Source: Prochlorococcus marinus str. MIT 9215
Lineage (GTDB): Bacteria; Cyanobacteriota; Cyanobacteriia; PCC-6307; Cyanobiaceae
Direction: 5' to 3'
Length of the DNA stretch: 64,000 bases
Assembly (NCBI RefSeq): GCF_000018065.1
Contig: NC_009840.1
Span: 1,178,001-1,242,000, forward strand
Below are positions 27,860-36,475 of this stretch, piece after piece. The first letter of the stretch is position 1. Each line of letters begins with the position of its first letter. The position numbers and the translations under genes are program-made. The notes below the pieces were generated by a model, which saw only the letters and a list, made by a program, of their open reading frames with translations, did no database searches and was not told where the DNA came from.

Positions 27860-28880
27860 TCAAATGGTATATAAATTTATATACCATTTAACAAATTGTT
27901 CAAACCACTCAAAAACTGTAGTCTTAGGTTTAAAACCTATCCATGAATCTAATTCTGAACAATAAGATGATGTTGAAGGCACATCACCAAGTTGAAGAGG
28001 CAAAAACTCTTTTTTAGCTTTTTTCCCTAAACAGTCTTCAATGGCATTAATATAACTCATCAAAGATATTGGTTTTGAATTGCCAATATTGAAAATTCTA
28101 TGCGGAGCACAACTTTTAAAGGGATTTGGATTATTAGTATCAAAATATTTATCTGGAGTCGCTGTTTTTTTTATAATTCTAAAAAGACTTTCTGAAATAT
28201 CATCAATAAAAGTAAAGTCTCTAATCATTTTCCCATTGTTAAAAACCTTTATGGGCTCATCATTTAAAATTGATTTTTGAAAAGAAATAATGCCTTATCT
28301 GGTCTACCCCAAAGTCCGTATACCGTAAAGAATCTTAAACCTATAGCAGGTATTTTATATAGATGACTATAAGAATGGGCAATCAATTCATTAGATTTTT
28401 TTATTGCTGCATAGAGGCTTACTGGATGATCAACTGATTGAATTTCTGAAAAAGGCATCCTCGTATTTCATCCACAAAAAAAAAAACTAGAACTAGCATA
28501 TACAAAATTCTTCACATTTAGCATTCGACAATATTCAAGTATATTTCCAAAACCTAGTAAATTTGATTGTATATATTCTGAAGGATTTTTTATAGAGTAC
28601 CTAACCCCAGCTTGAGCAGCTAAGTTAACTACTATATAGGGTTTAAATTCATAAAAAGTTTGTTTTAAAACTTCTAAATTCTTTATATCTTCTCTTAAAA
28701 TATTAAAAATTTTCCCTTAGTCAAAATATTATTTAATTCGATCAATCTTGATTCATTTAGAGAAGTATCGTAATAAGAATTAAAATTATCAATACCGTAT
28801 ACTTAATAATCATTCTGGATTAATTTTTTGCATGTATGGAAGCCAATAAATCCGCATGCAGCTGTTATCAAAACCTTCAT
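27860..28880 (-). pseudogene. Broken UDP-glucuronate 4-epimerase gene
   Basis: All pieces of an extended SDR epimerase of the capsular type I (LspL-like) family are present in order, but in three frames. From ATG 28880: MKVLITAACGFIGFHTC, then a TAA at 28805-28803; a frameshift near 28700-28720; VNLAAQAGVRYSIKNPSEY in the second frame; a poly-A/T tract of 11 at 28476-28486 with a TGA at 28470-28468; [18 protein letters not shown] and GLRFFTVYG; another frameshift near 28275; MIRDFTFIDD to the end. The NAD loop reads A-A-C-G-F-I-G, so its first glycine is also lost. The stop of manC lies only five bases before its start, so it was cotranscribed with manC. Confidence 0.9.
27862..27889. repeat. 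Perfect 28-base palindrome
   Basis: Arms AAATGGTATATAAA and TTTATATACCATTT (14 bases each, no spacer) form a perfect palindrome. It covers the last codons and stop region of the epimerase pseudogene. In RNA it could make a hairpin only with some central bases unpaired. No T run follows on the minus strand. Confidence 0.5.
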
Positions 28881-28885
28881 CTTTT

Positions 28886-30325
28886 TTATCCAATACGTCC
28901 ATAATTATCATCAAATCTTTCAATATCATCTTCACCTAAATAAGAACCACTTTGCACTTCAATGATTTTCAAATCATTATTCCCAGGATTTGACAATCTA
29001 TGTTTGCATCCGAGTGGAATATATGAACTTTGATTTTGATTCAATATCATTTCTTTACCGTCTATTTCTACTTTTGCAGTACCCGAAACAACTACCCAAT
29101 GTTCAGTTCGATATTTATGTTTTTGGAGAGAAAGCTTCTCTCCAGATTTAACATTTATCAATTTAACCTGCCATTTTCCCCCCTTTACTAATGATTCATA
29201 ATCACCCCACGGTCGATAACATTTTTGATGTTCTACACCCTCAGGAATATTTTTATGATTTAGTTTTTTTACTATGTCTTTTACTTTTTGACATTCTTTT
29301 TTATCAGCGACTAAAATAGCATCATTTGTTTCTATAACTACTAAATCCTTCAAACCAATTACAGCAACAAGTCTTTTGTTACTACTTAAAAGAGAATTTT
29401 GAGTATTTTCTGCAATCACATTACCCTCAATTACATTACCATTTTCATCCTTTTTTGAGATTTTCCAGACAAAGTCCCAGCTGCCGACATCACTCCAACC
29501 CGCATCTAATGGCAAAACGAACGCATTCTTAGTTTTTTCCATAACTGCAACATCTATTGAAATATTTGGGCATTTAGAAAAAAACTTTTCATCAATTCTT
29601 TGAAAATCCAAATCATACAAATTCTTCTTCAAGGCGCAGGAACATATTTCTAGAATCTCTGGTGCAAAATTTTTTATTTCTTTAAGAATACTTGAAGCTT
29701 TAAATAAAAAAATACCACTATTCCAAGAAAATCTTTTATCCAATAAAAATTTTTTGGCTGTATCTTTATCTGGTTTTTCGATAAAAGACTCAATAACTGA
29801 ACCATTTAGTGATTCAACATCTATTGCTTTTTGGGATTTAATATATCCATAACCTACTTCAGGCGATTTTGGGATAATACCAAATGTAACTAACTTTCCT
29901 TCTCTAGAGTATTTAAGACCTCTCTCGATTACTTCTACAAATTTATTCTCATCTACAATTTGATGATCCGAAGAAAGGATCAGAATACTTGGATCTTCAT
30001 AAATTTCTAATGCTTTCAAAGCTGAAATAACTATGGCGGGAGCAGTATTTCTTCCGCATGGTTCAAGAATAATTGAATTGGGATTAGCATTTATTTCTCT
30101 CATCTGCTCAGCGACAATAAATCTATGCTCTTCGTTACAAATTAAAATTGGAGGCTCTAAATTTTTTATTTTCTTTGTTCTTAAGTGAGTATTTTGAAGT
30201 AAAGATTTTGAATCAGTAAAATGTAATTTAAGAAATTGTTTAGGATAACTTTCTCTTGAAAGTGGCCATAACCGACTTCCAGCACCTCCGCACAATATTA
30301 CTGGAACTATCTGATCAGATGACAT
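28886..30325 (-). CDS. manC: Mannose-1-phosphate guanylyltransferase / mannose-6-phosphate isomerase
   Basis: A 479-residue bifunctional type II enzyme. The N-terminal nucleotidyltransferase has VILCGGAGSRLWPLSRESYP and the pyrophosphorylase motif, NTAPAIVISALKA and SFIEKPDKDTA. The C-terminal cupin (about residues 350-470) is the isomerase part: PWGDYESLVKGGKWQVKLI, EHWVVVSGTAKVEIDGKE and SYIPLGCKHRL. It makes GDP-mannose for gmd and the mannosyl/fucosyl/heptosyl products. It lies five bases upstream of the epimerase pseudogene and is divergent from a PhyH gene. Confidence 0.95.
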   Translation of the reverse strand: MSSDQIVPVILCGGAGSRLWPLSRESYPKQFLKLHFTDSKSLLQNTHLRTKKIKNLEPPILICNEEHRFIVAEQMREINANPNSIILEPCGRNTAPAIVISALKALEIYEDPSILILSSDHQIVDENKFVEVIERGLKYSREGKLVTFGIIPKSPEVGYGYIKSQKAIDVESLNGSVIESFIEKPDKDTAKKFLLDKRFSWNSGIFLFKASSILKEIKNFAPEILEICSCALKKNLYDLDFQRIDEKFFSKCPNISIDVAVMEKTKNAFVLPLDAGWSDVGSWDFVWKISKKDENGNVIEGNVIAENTQNSLLSSNKRLVAVIGLKDLVVIETNDAILVADKKECQKVKDIVKKLNHKNIPEGVEHQKCYRPWGDYESLVKGGKWQVKLINVKSGEKLSLQKHKYRTEHWVVVSGTAKVEIDGKEMILNQNQSSYIPLGCKHRLSNPGNNDLKIIEVQSGSYLGEDDIERFDDNYGRIG

Positions 30326-30437
30326 CGATATAAACTTTAAATATTAAAAATTTAACTATTTATTATTAAATAACATATAAGCTTCCAAAACAATAAATAT
30401 GAACACTACTAAAGTATTTATACAATAAACTAATTTT

Positions 30438-30452
30438 TTGAAGCTGCTTCAA
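30438..30452. promoter_or_regulatory. Operator-like dyad between manC and the PhyH gene
   Basis: TTGAAGC-T-GCTTCAA, a perfect inverted repeat with seven-base arms and a one-base centre, in the 241-base divergent gap. It is the most GC-rich part of a very AT-rich spacer, which makes chance less likely. A TATAAT at 30502-30507 could be the -10 for the plus-strand genes. The binding protein is unknown. Confidence 0.35.
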
Positions 30453-30566
30453 GTTATGACACTTTGAGAATTATTTATGCAAGTTTAATTAAATAAAATA
30501 TTATAATATTGTTTAGCAGTTCAATTCAACGAAATTTTTATTTAAAGATAACCGATATATTAATCA

Positions 30567-31403
30567 ATGGTTAATGAATTTTTACTATCATCTTCTGGCT
30601 TACAATTTAAGGCTTATTCGCCCAAAAAAAATTATTATGCTGACTCACATGAAATTATTCTAAATCAAGAGAAATTTAAAAATAAACTTATCCAGCAAGG
30701 TTTTTTAGTCGTTAAAAATGTAATGGATAAAGAAAAAATAAAAATCTTAAGAGATCAATACTATCAATTATTTAAAGAAGAATATAAAAAGGAAAATAAG
30801 GAATGGTATCAAATTAAAGAGCCAAAAGATTCTCATGGTTACGGCAATCATCCAGTTAAAAATTTTCTTAAATCAGATGATTTTTTAGAATTTGTAAATG
30901 ATCCATATTTAAAAAAAATAGTATCAATTTTATTTGGATCCAATAAAGCGTATTTATCTAAAAGAATTTTAGTAAGAAGTTTTTCTAGTTTAAGTACATT
31001 TACTACAAGTGCACATAGAGATAAAGAATATTATGTTTCTACTAATCCTTTAGAAGCTGTAACTGCTTGGATACCTCTTGGCATTGCAGATAAAGTGCAT
31101 GGTCAACTTGTATATCTTGAAAAATCACATAATTTTGAATTTCTTGATAAATCTAAATATGATAAAAAAGATAGGATCATTTCTCAAAATTTAAGAAAAT
31201 TAGCTAAGGATAAAGGAAGTAGATGGCTTATACCGAAGATTAATCCTGGGGATGTTATTTTTCATTGTTTGAATAGTGTTCATGCTTCTTTTGATTCAAA
31301 TACTTTAGTTCCTAGATTATCTTGCGATTTACGTTTTGCCTCTGCCGCAGATTATCTAGATCCTAGATGGAATAATTACTGGTATGGTGAAGATGGGCTT
31401 TAA
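30567..31403 (+). CDS. Phytanoyl-CoA dioxygenase (PhyH) family protein
   Basis: A 278-residue Fe(II)/2-oxoglutarate oxygenase-like protein. The start of the domain is QQGFLVVKNVMDKEKI. The iron motif H-x-D appears in SAHRDKEYY, followed by TAWIPLGIADKVHGQLVYLEKSH, and the distal histidine in NPGDVIFHCLNSVHAS; an arginine for 2-oxoglutarate is available in LVPRLSCDLRF. Members hydroxylate or oxidise small molecules. Here it precedes a DegT aminotransferase by six bases, so a hydroxylated or oxidised sugar intermediate is a plausible substrate, but this is inference. Confidence 0.85.
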   Translation: MVNEFLLSSSGLQFKAYSPKKNYYADSHEIILNQEKFKNKLIQQGFLVVKNVMDKEKIKILRDQYYQLFKEEYKKENKEWYQIKEPKDSHGYGNHPVKNFLKSDDFLEFVNDPYLKKIVSILFGSNKAYLSKRILVRSFSSLSTFTTSAHRDKEYYVSTNPLEAVTAWIPLGIADKVHGQLVYLEKSHNFEFLDKSKYDKKDRIISQNLRKLAKDKGSRWLIPKINPGDVIFHCLNSVHASFDSNTLVPRLSCDLRFASAADYLDPRWNNYWYGEDGL

Positions 31404-31409
31404 AAAATA

Positions 31410-32471
31410 ATGAACTTAAAATTACTTAATTTCCCAGAAAATATAACCTCTGATATAAAAGAAAACTTAAATTTAGTTCTTAATTCTGGCTTTTGGTCAA
31501 CCGGACCAGAATCAAAAAATCTCGAAGATAATTTTTTTAACTTTTATAGAAGAGAATGTATATCCACTTCAAGTGGAGGTACCGCTTTACAACTCTTACA
31601 TGATTCTTTTAAAAATATTAAACGGATAGCAATTCAATCCAATACATATTTTGCAACTGCCTTACCATGGATAAACTCCAACGCTGAAATATTATTGCTG
31701 GGTGCGCGTAATGACTCATTAATGCCTTCTATTGAAATAGTAAAAGCCTCCATTGAAAAAAATCCTGACGCGATAATAATTACACATATAGGTGGATATC
31801 CAAACCCGGAGATAAAAGAAATCGCAGAAATTTGTAAAGAAAAAGATATTTTACTTTTTGAAGATTGTGCTCATAGCCCTTTAGTAAAGATCGATGATAA
31901 ATATGTAGGTACATTTGGAGATGCTGCAATTTTATCATTTTTCCCCACCAAACCTATCCCGGCAGGAGAAGGGGGAATGATTATAGTTAAAAATTCTGCC
32001 AAAGCTTTTGAAATTAGAAAGATTAGAGATTATGGGAAATTTATAGATAAAAAAGGAGTAACAAAACATTATTTACCTGCATTCCCAAATGCACGTCTAA
32101 ATGAATATTCAGCTACTATTGCAAATACTGTTCTTAAACATTATTTTGAACTATTGAGTTTGAAAATAAAAATTGCAAATTTCTATGACTCTAATATTGA
32201 TAATAATTTGATTTTTTCAAAGATTTATAATAAAAAAACAATTACTCAATTTTCCTACTATAAATATATTTGTTTTTTAAAAGATTCGAAATTTAAGACT
32301 TCACAAGTTTATGATTATCCAAATCAATTAGTTTCTATATTAAATGATAATAATTTAAGTTATAAGTTTTTTGGTGAAGAAGAATATTCAAGGAGTCATA
32401 CATGTTTGCCTATCACCTATTCAATGACAATCAAAGATGCTGAAGAAATTTTAAACAACGTCACTTTATGA
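31410..32471 (+). CDS. DegT/DnrJ/EryC1/StrS family aminotransferase
   Basis: A 353-residue PLP enzyme of the sugar aminotransferase family. It has FWSTGPESKNLEDNF, SSGGTALQLL for phosphate binding, LFEDCAHSPLVK with the PLP-ring aspartate, and the lysine in SFFPTKPIPAGEGGMIIV that would form the Schiff base. The family usually aminates keto-sugars on nucleotides. Cofactor residues are kept, so it should be active. It follows the PhyH gene by six bases. The C-terminal third is less conserved than in LegC-type enzymes, so the substrate is open. Confidence 0.87.
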   Translation: MNLKLLNFPENITSDIKENLNLVLNSGFWSTGPESKNLEDNFFNFYRRECISTSSGGTALQLLHDSFKNIKRIAIQSNTYFATALPWINSNAEILLLGARNDSLMPSIEIVKASIEKNPDAIIITHIGGYPNPEIKEIAEICKEKDILLFEDCAHSPLVKIDDKYVGTFGDAAILSFFPTKPIPAGEGGMIIVKNSAKAFEIRKIRDYGKFIDKKGVTKHYLPAFPNARLNEYSATIANTVLKHYFELLSLKIKIANFYDSNIDNNLIFSKIYNKKTITQFSYYKYICFLKDSKFKTSQVYDYPNQLVSILNDNNLSYKFFGEEEYSRSHTCLPITYSMTIKDAEEILNNVTL

Positions 32472-32569
32472 CTTGTATTTCTTATCCATATTTAATGTTT
32501 TTGTATAAAATTGATTTAAAAATAGATTATCTAAAATTAGGTTTTAATTCTTTCTTTAAGGATAAATAA
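32468..32569 (+). other. 33-codon ORF overlapping the aminotransferase stop
   Basis: ATG 32468 overlaps the TGA of the aminotransferase (ATGA) and opens a 33-codon frame, MTCISYPYLMFLYKIDLKI at its start, ending five bases before the convergent GT2 gene's stop. The coupling arrangement is typical for operons, so it may be the stub of a lost third gene. No family can be recognised. Confidence 0.2.
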
Positions 32570-32573
32570 TAGA

Positions 32574-33353
32574 TTAGAAGATTTTAATATTAAATATAAT
32601 AGAATATAAAATAACCCTCAAATTAAACATTATCCTAAAAAAGACATTTGGATAATATTGTTCTTGATTATGTAATTGCCAAGATCTTTTCATACCTTTT
32701 CTTAGAGAGGAAAGGTTTGTTGAGGTTCCTCCTACATAGAATATAGAGACTACTAAATTAATAATTCTTGGTTTAATTTTATATTTCAATAATAATCTGA
32801 TAAATAATTCATAGTCCATACATTGTTTAAGTTCATCATTAAATCCTCCAACCTTATTTAAGGTTTTAATTTCAATTATGACTCCTGGATGTGGAAATGG
32901 ATTTTTAAAATAAATATCAAATATTTTTTTTGAGGGCTTTGCGAGTTTTATTGAATTCTTTAATGGATTACAAATCAAACTTCCAAAGCAGTATAAACTT
33001 TTATTTTCTTCTAAAAAAGGTAATATATTTTTTATAGTTTCAGTTGAAAAAAACTCATCACCACTATTCAAATAAAGCAAATATTTACTTGAAGAATTTT
33101 GATAAACATAATTAAATGCTGACGCAATTCCATCACCTTTTTGAATTAAATAATTAATTGAAACTTTCTTTTCTTTTAATTTTTTTATTATATCTTCAAT
33201 ATTCGAGCTTTTTTTATTAATTGGGGTCTTGCTGCCATCAACAATTATTACTTCGTGTGCATTTTCAGTTTGTGCTGATATTGATAATAATGTTCTTCTT
33301 AACTCATTAACATTATCTTTACATATCACACCTACTGCTAATATCTTTTTCAT
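32574..33353 (-). CDS. Glycosyltransferase family 2 protein
   Basis: A 259-residue GT-A transferase. The N-terminal GT2 start is VGVICKDNVNELRRTLLSI followed by VIIVDGSKTPIN, and the DxD-like donor motif region is LLYLNSGDEFFS (about residue 97). PFPHPGVIIE and NDELKQCMDYELFIRL are the usual acceptor-side segments of colanic-acid/WcaA-type enzymes. The C-terminal 35 residues are hydrophobic, giving a likely membrane anchor. It lies 60 bases downstream of the HAD-nucleotidyltransferase fusion gene on the same strand. Confidence 0.88.
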   Translation of the reverse strand: MKKILAVGVICKDNVNELRRTLLSISAQTENAHEVIIVDGSKTPINKKSSNIEDIIKKLKEKKVSINYLIQKGDGIASAFNYVYQNSSSKYLLYLNSGDEFFSTETIKNILPFLEENKSLYCFGSLICNPLKNSIKLAKPSKKIFDIYFKNPFPHPGVIIEIKTLNKVGGFNDELKQCMDYELFIRLLLKYKIKPRIINLVVSIFYVGGTSTNLSSLRKGMKRSWQLHNQEQYYPNVFFRIMFNLRVILYSIIFNIKIF

Positions 33354-33413
33354 AGTAATTTTTCAACCTAATCAATTATAAGACAACTCGTTATCCCAAT
33401 TTATTTTATTAAA

Positions 33414-34787
33414 CTAAACTTCTCCAACATAATTTTTTAAGAAATTATCTAGATCCTCGGGGGTACCCATACCCCACATCCCATTATTATCAATCTCTTT
33501 TATCAATACCTTTTTACCATCTTGAATAGCCTCATTAAAAACTGGACAGACATAAAATTCATTATTAGTTCTAATATCTTTTTTAATCATCTTTTCTGCA
33601 TATTTTACATAATCGGATCCCTTTTTCCACCAGTAAATCCCCACCGTAGCATTGCTCGATATTGGCTTCTTTTCAGCAACTTCAGTAACAAAGCCCTCTT
33701 CATTAACTTTGGCATAACTCCACTTAGGGTGTGAGGCGTTAAAAGTCAAAATACCTCCATCACACTTGCTATTTGAAAAAGCGTAAAGAGTTTTATTAGA
33801 ATCCCATTCTACAAATTGATCAGAATTAGCCATTAACAATGGTTGATCATTATTAATAAACTCTTTTGCTAGAAGCGTTGTACATGCAGCACCTTCTGTA
33901 ATTCCATCCACTTGAACAATATTACAATTAGGAGCTATTAAATTCAGAAGATATTGCAAATTATATTTTACATAATGCTTTTTTTGAACAATAAAAGTAT
34001 ATTTTGCTTTTATATTTAAATTATCAACAACAACTTGGATCATAGGCTTTCCCTTAACCTCAATCAAAGGCTTTGGGAAAGTATATCCTAGGCTCTCAAA
34101 TCTACTACCTCTCCCTGCCATTGGGATAAGTATATTCATAGTCTGATCTTCCCAAGCAACTTTTTCATTGTTTGAATTAAGAATCTTTTTAATATTATCT
34201 ATTTTCGCTTGATTAAGATCTCCTCTATCTTCAACTGGTATCATATGACATTTACTATCTAATGCTCCTTTGCGTCCAACTACACTATCTTCAATAATTA
34301 CTGTGTCTTGAGGCAAGGCTCCTAAAGCCATCATACATTTCCAGTACATTTCAGGATATGGTTTATTTCTAACAACATCTTCATTTGAGACATATATATC
34401 TACAAATTCGAGTAACCCTAAACGTAAAAGAATAATTTTTACAGTATTTCTGATACTATTTGATGCAACAGCTATTTTGTAGCCTTCATCAACTAATTGT
34501 TTAAAGTATTGCATCAATTCATAATCTTTATTTATAGATTCGTTAAAAATTTTTAAAGTATTTTTCTGCTTTTCTTTCCAAATATGATCAAATTGATTTT
34601 TTGAAAGTCCTTTTTTCTCTGAAAGCAAATTAAGCTTAGCTATTGTGGGTAGTCCATCATATTCTGCAAGATGTTCTTTTCTGCTTATCTCATATGTTTT
34701 ACCTAGTGCTAGATTTAATGCTTCAAAGTGAAATTCCTTGCTATCAATCAGTACTCCATCAAGATCAAAAATTACAAGTTTTACCAT
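33414..34787 (-). CDS. HAD hydrolase fused to a sugar-type nucleotidyltransferase
   Basis: A 457-residue two-domain protein. Residues 1-205 are a beta-phosphoglucomutase-like HAD phosphatase: nucleophile D8-x-D10 in FDLDGVLIDS, VASNS for motif II, Lys142 in NKPYPEMY and acidic IEDSVVG (166-172). Residues 217-457 are a nucleotidyltransferase: ILIPMAGRGSRFESLG (P-loop-like GRGSRF), FPKPLIEVKGKPMIQ, and MANSDQFVEWD for the metal aspartate. Both active sites look intact. The fusion would activate a small phosphorylated or dephosphorylated building block. It is divergent by about 100 bases from a GDPD-like gene. Substrate unknown. Confidence 0.85.
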   Translation of the reverse strand: MVKLVIFDLDGVLIDSKEFHFEALNLALGKTYEISRKEHLAEYDGLPTIAKLNLLSEKKGLSKNQFDHIWKEKQKNTLKIFNESINKDYELMQYFKQLVDEGYKIAVASNSIRNTVKIILLRLGLLEFVDIYVSNEDVVRNKPYPEMYWKCMMALGALPQDTVIIEDSVVGRKGALDSKCHMIPVEDRGDLNQAKIDNIKKILNSNNEKVAWEDQTMNILIPMAGRGSRFESLGYTFPKPLIEVKGKPMIQVVVDNLNIKAKYTFIVQKKHYVKYNLQYLLNLIAPNCNIVQVDGITEGAACTTLLAKEFINNDQPLLMANSDQFVEWDSNKTLYAFSNSKCDGGILTFNASHPKWSYAKVNEEGFVTEVAEKKPISSNATVGIYWWKKGSDYVKYAEKMIKKDIRTNNEFYVCPVFNEAIQDGKKVLIKEIDNNGMWGMGTPEDLDNFLKNYVGEV

Positions 34788-34871
34788 TTTTATAAATAAT
34801 TTATATCTAAATAAAAGATTTATCTTCTTAGATAATTTGTTGAGGTGAATAATATTTTTAAGAAAATCTTA

Positions 34872-34877
34872 TATAAT
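34872..34877 (+). promoter_or_regulatory. Candidate -10 element for the GDPD-like gene
   Basis: TATAAT lies 17 bases before ATG 34895 in the 104-base divergent gap. No convincing -35 hexamer is present, and this spacer is AT-rich, so the match may be by chance. Confidence 0.35.
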
Positions 34878-34894
34878 ATCAAAAAAATATATTG

Positions 34895-35353
34895 ATGAAA
34901 ATAATAGCACATAGGGCAAATATTAATGGTCCGAGTTCGAAGAATGAAAATACAACTTATCAAATAGAAAAGTGCATAAAACTAGGATATGACGTTGAGA
35001 TTGATATAAGAGTAATAAAAGGAAAGTTTTATTTGGGTCACGATAAAGCTACTCAAATAATTGACAAAACAATATTAAATAATATCAAAGAACATTCTTG
35101 GATACACTGCAAAAATCTTGAGGCAATTGCTTTTTTTAGTAATGCTAGCACTAAATTTAATTATTTTTGGCATGAAAATGATTCCTACACTCTTACTAGT
35201 AAAGGTTATATTTGGGCTTATCCTGGGCAGAAACTTTCTACTAACTGTATATGTGTGATGCCAGAGTTAAATAATTCACATAGTGAATTTTCTTATTTTC
35301 GAGAGTTGAATATAGCTGGAATTTGTACTGATTTCCCAAATTTATTTACATAA
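34895..35353 (+). CDS. Compact GDPD-like (glycerophosphodiesterase fold) protein
   Basis: About 152 residues. It starts IIAHRANINGPSSKNENT, matching the HR(G/A)...ENT opening of glycerophosphodiester phosphodiesterases. The metal-site pattern continues with E and D in YDVEIDIRV and the histidine in FYLGHDKAT, and the C-terminus AGICTDFPNL matches the family's TDYP end. Usual GDPDs are 240-300 residues, so this is a shortened barrel that keeps both ends. ATG 34895 is preferred; TTG 34892 is one codon upstream. It is divergent from the HAD-nucleotidyltransferase fusion. Substrate is likely a phosphodiester, possibly in the polysaccharide itself. Confidence 0.75.
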   Translation: MKIIAHRANINGPSSKNENTTYQIEKCIKLGYDVEIDIRVIKGKFYLGHDKATQIIDKTILNNIKEHSWIHCKNLEAIAFFSNASTKFNYFWHENDSYTLTSKGYIWAYPGQKLSTNCICVMPELNNSHSEFSYFRELNIAGICTDFPNLFT

Positions 35354-35386
35354 AAAATATATTTTAATTTTTTGCAAAAGTATTTT

Positions 35387-36475
35387 TTAATATTTGTTGT
35401 GCCTATTTAACCAAAGTTTCATCTCTTTATCATTAATTTCATTTCTCTCTAAATCTGCAAATAGTAATTGATTTTTATGTAAATTGTATCTATGAATCAA
35501 TTCTTTTACTATTTCTGCGCATAAGATTGGCTTTTTACCTATTGCGGTTTCTGCAGCAAGAACTATTCCTCCAGCCCCCATCTCAATTGTAGAAACTATA
35601 TCATTTAATTCTGCCCTTGTAGGCAAATTACCTTCGATAAGACTCTCAAGAACATTTGTAGCAACATAGCAAGGTACATTATTTTCTTTAGCTACTTTAA
35701 TAATTCCTCTTTGAGCAAAGGGAATATCCATAATATTTATTTCTCTAGTTAGGTCTCCTCTATCGATAAGTATGGCATCTGAATACTCACAAATTTCAAT
35801 TAAATTATGAATACTGTATTTACTTTCTATTTTGCTAGTAACAATTGAATCAGGAATTATTGACTTGACCCTTTGAATTGCTTGTTTTGATTTGCAAAAT
35901 GATATAAATATTTCTTTTATACCAAGCGAACGAGCTAACTCCAGTGCCTTGATATCTTTTTCACTAAAGTCGGGTAATTCAATCAATTGGTCTAATACAT
36001 CTACACCTTTATTGTTCCCTACAATACCTTCGTTAATACATTCACATTCAATAAAATTTTCTTTAATTTCAATTACTTTTACTAAAGCGCCATTAAAATC
36101 AAGTCTTAAAAGAGACCCTTTTTTAATTAATGAGAATAAAATTTTAGGCGACAATGATATATTTGGAACAGTTGAATTACTTTCAAATTCCCGATAAATT
36201 TTTAAATTATTGTTTTTATAAATTGAAATTTTTTCACAATTTGATATTTTTGTTCTAATTTGGGCGCCCTCAGTATCAATTCCAAGTTCTAAATCAATTG
36301 ATTTCGTAATTTCAATATACCTTTGTAAGTCATCAATTGTTGCATGGGACAAATTTACCCTTGCAACATGCACACCACAGTTTTTTAAGTTCAAGAGATT
36401 TTCTTTACTATCCGAACTTGGACCAATAGTACAAATAATTTTAGGATAAGCCATTTTATCAATAATTTTTTTCAA
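35387..36475 (-). CDS. Pyruvate-kinase-like protein without the C-terminal domain
   Basis: 362 residues matching the A domain of pyruvate kinase with a short B domain and no C-terminal regulatory domain (usual length about 470-590). Kept: PKIICTIGPSS, R39, N41, S43, H44, the K+ site D67-T68, K215/E217 in TSKIES, RGDL at 239-242, T273 and PTRAELND. Changed: the LDTKGPEIRT segment reads IDTEGAQIRT (Lys to Glu), and ATQMLES reads ATNVLES. The phosphoenolpyruvate and metal sites seem usable. This suggests a biosynthetic phosphotransfer with another acceptor. Start may be Met8 (36454), which avoids the 17-base overlap with the upstream gene. Confidence 0.82.
   Translation of the reverse strand: MKKIIDKMAYPKIICTIGPSSDSKENLLNLKNCGVHVARVNLSHATIDDLQRYIEITKSIDLELGIDTEGAQIRTKISNCEKISIYKNNNLKIYREFESNSTVPNISLSPKILFSLIKKGSLLRLDFNGALVKVIEIKENFIECECINEGIVGNNKGVDVLDQLIELPDFSEKDIKALELARSLGIKEIFISFCKSKQAIQRVKSIIPDSIVTSKIESKYSIHNLIEICEYSDAILIDRGDLTREINIMDIPFAQRGIIKVAKENNVPCYVATNVLESLIEGNLPTRAELNDIVSTIEMGAGGIVLAAETAIGKKPILCAEIVKELIHRYNLHKNQLLFADLERNEINDKEMKLWLNRHNKY

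Noticed and set aside
28476-28486. Run of 11 A/T considered as programmed frameshift or phase-variation tract
   Set aside because: The gene has several other lesions far from the tract, so switching at this site alone could not restore it.
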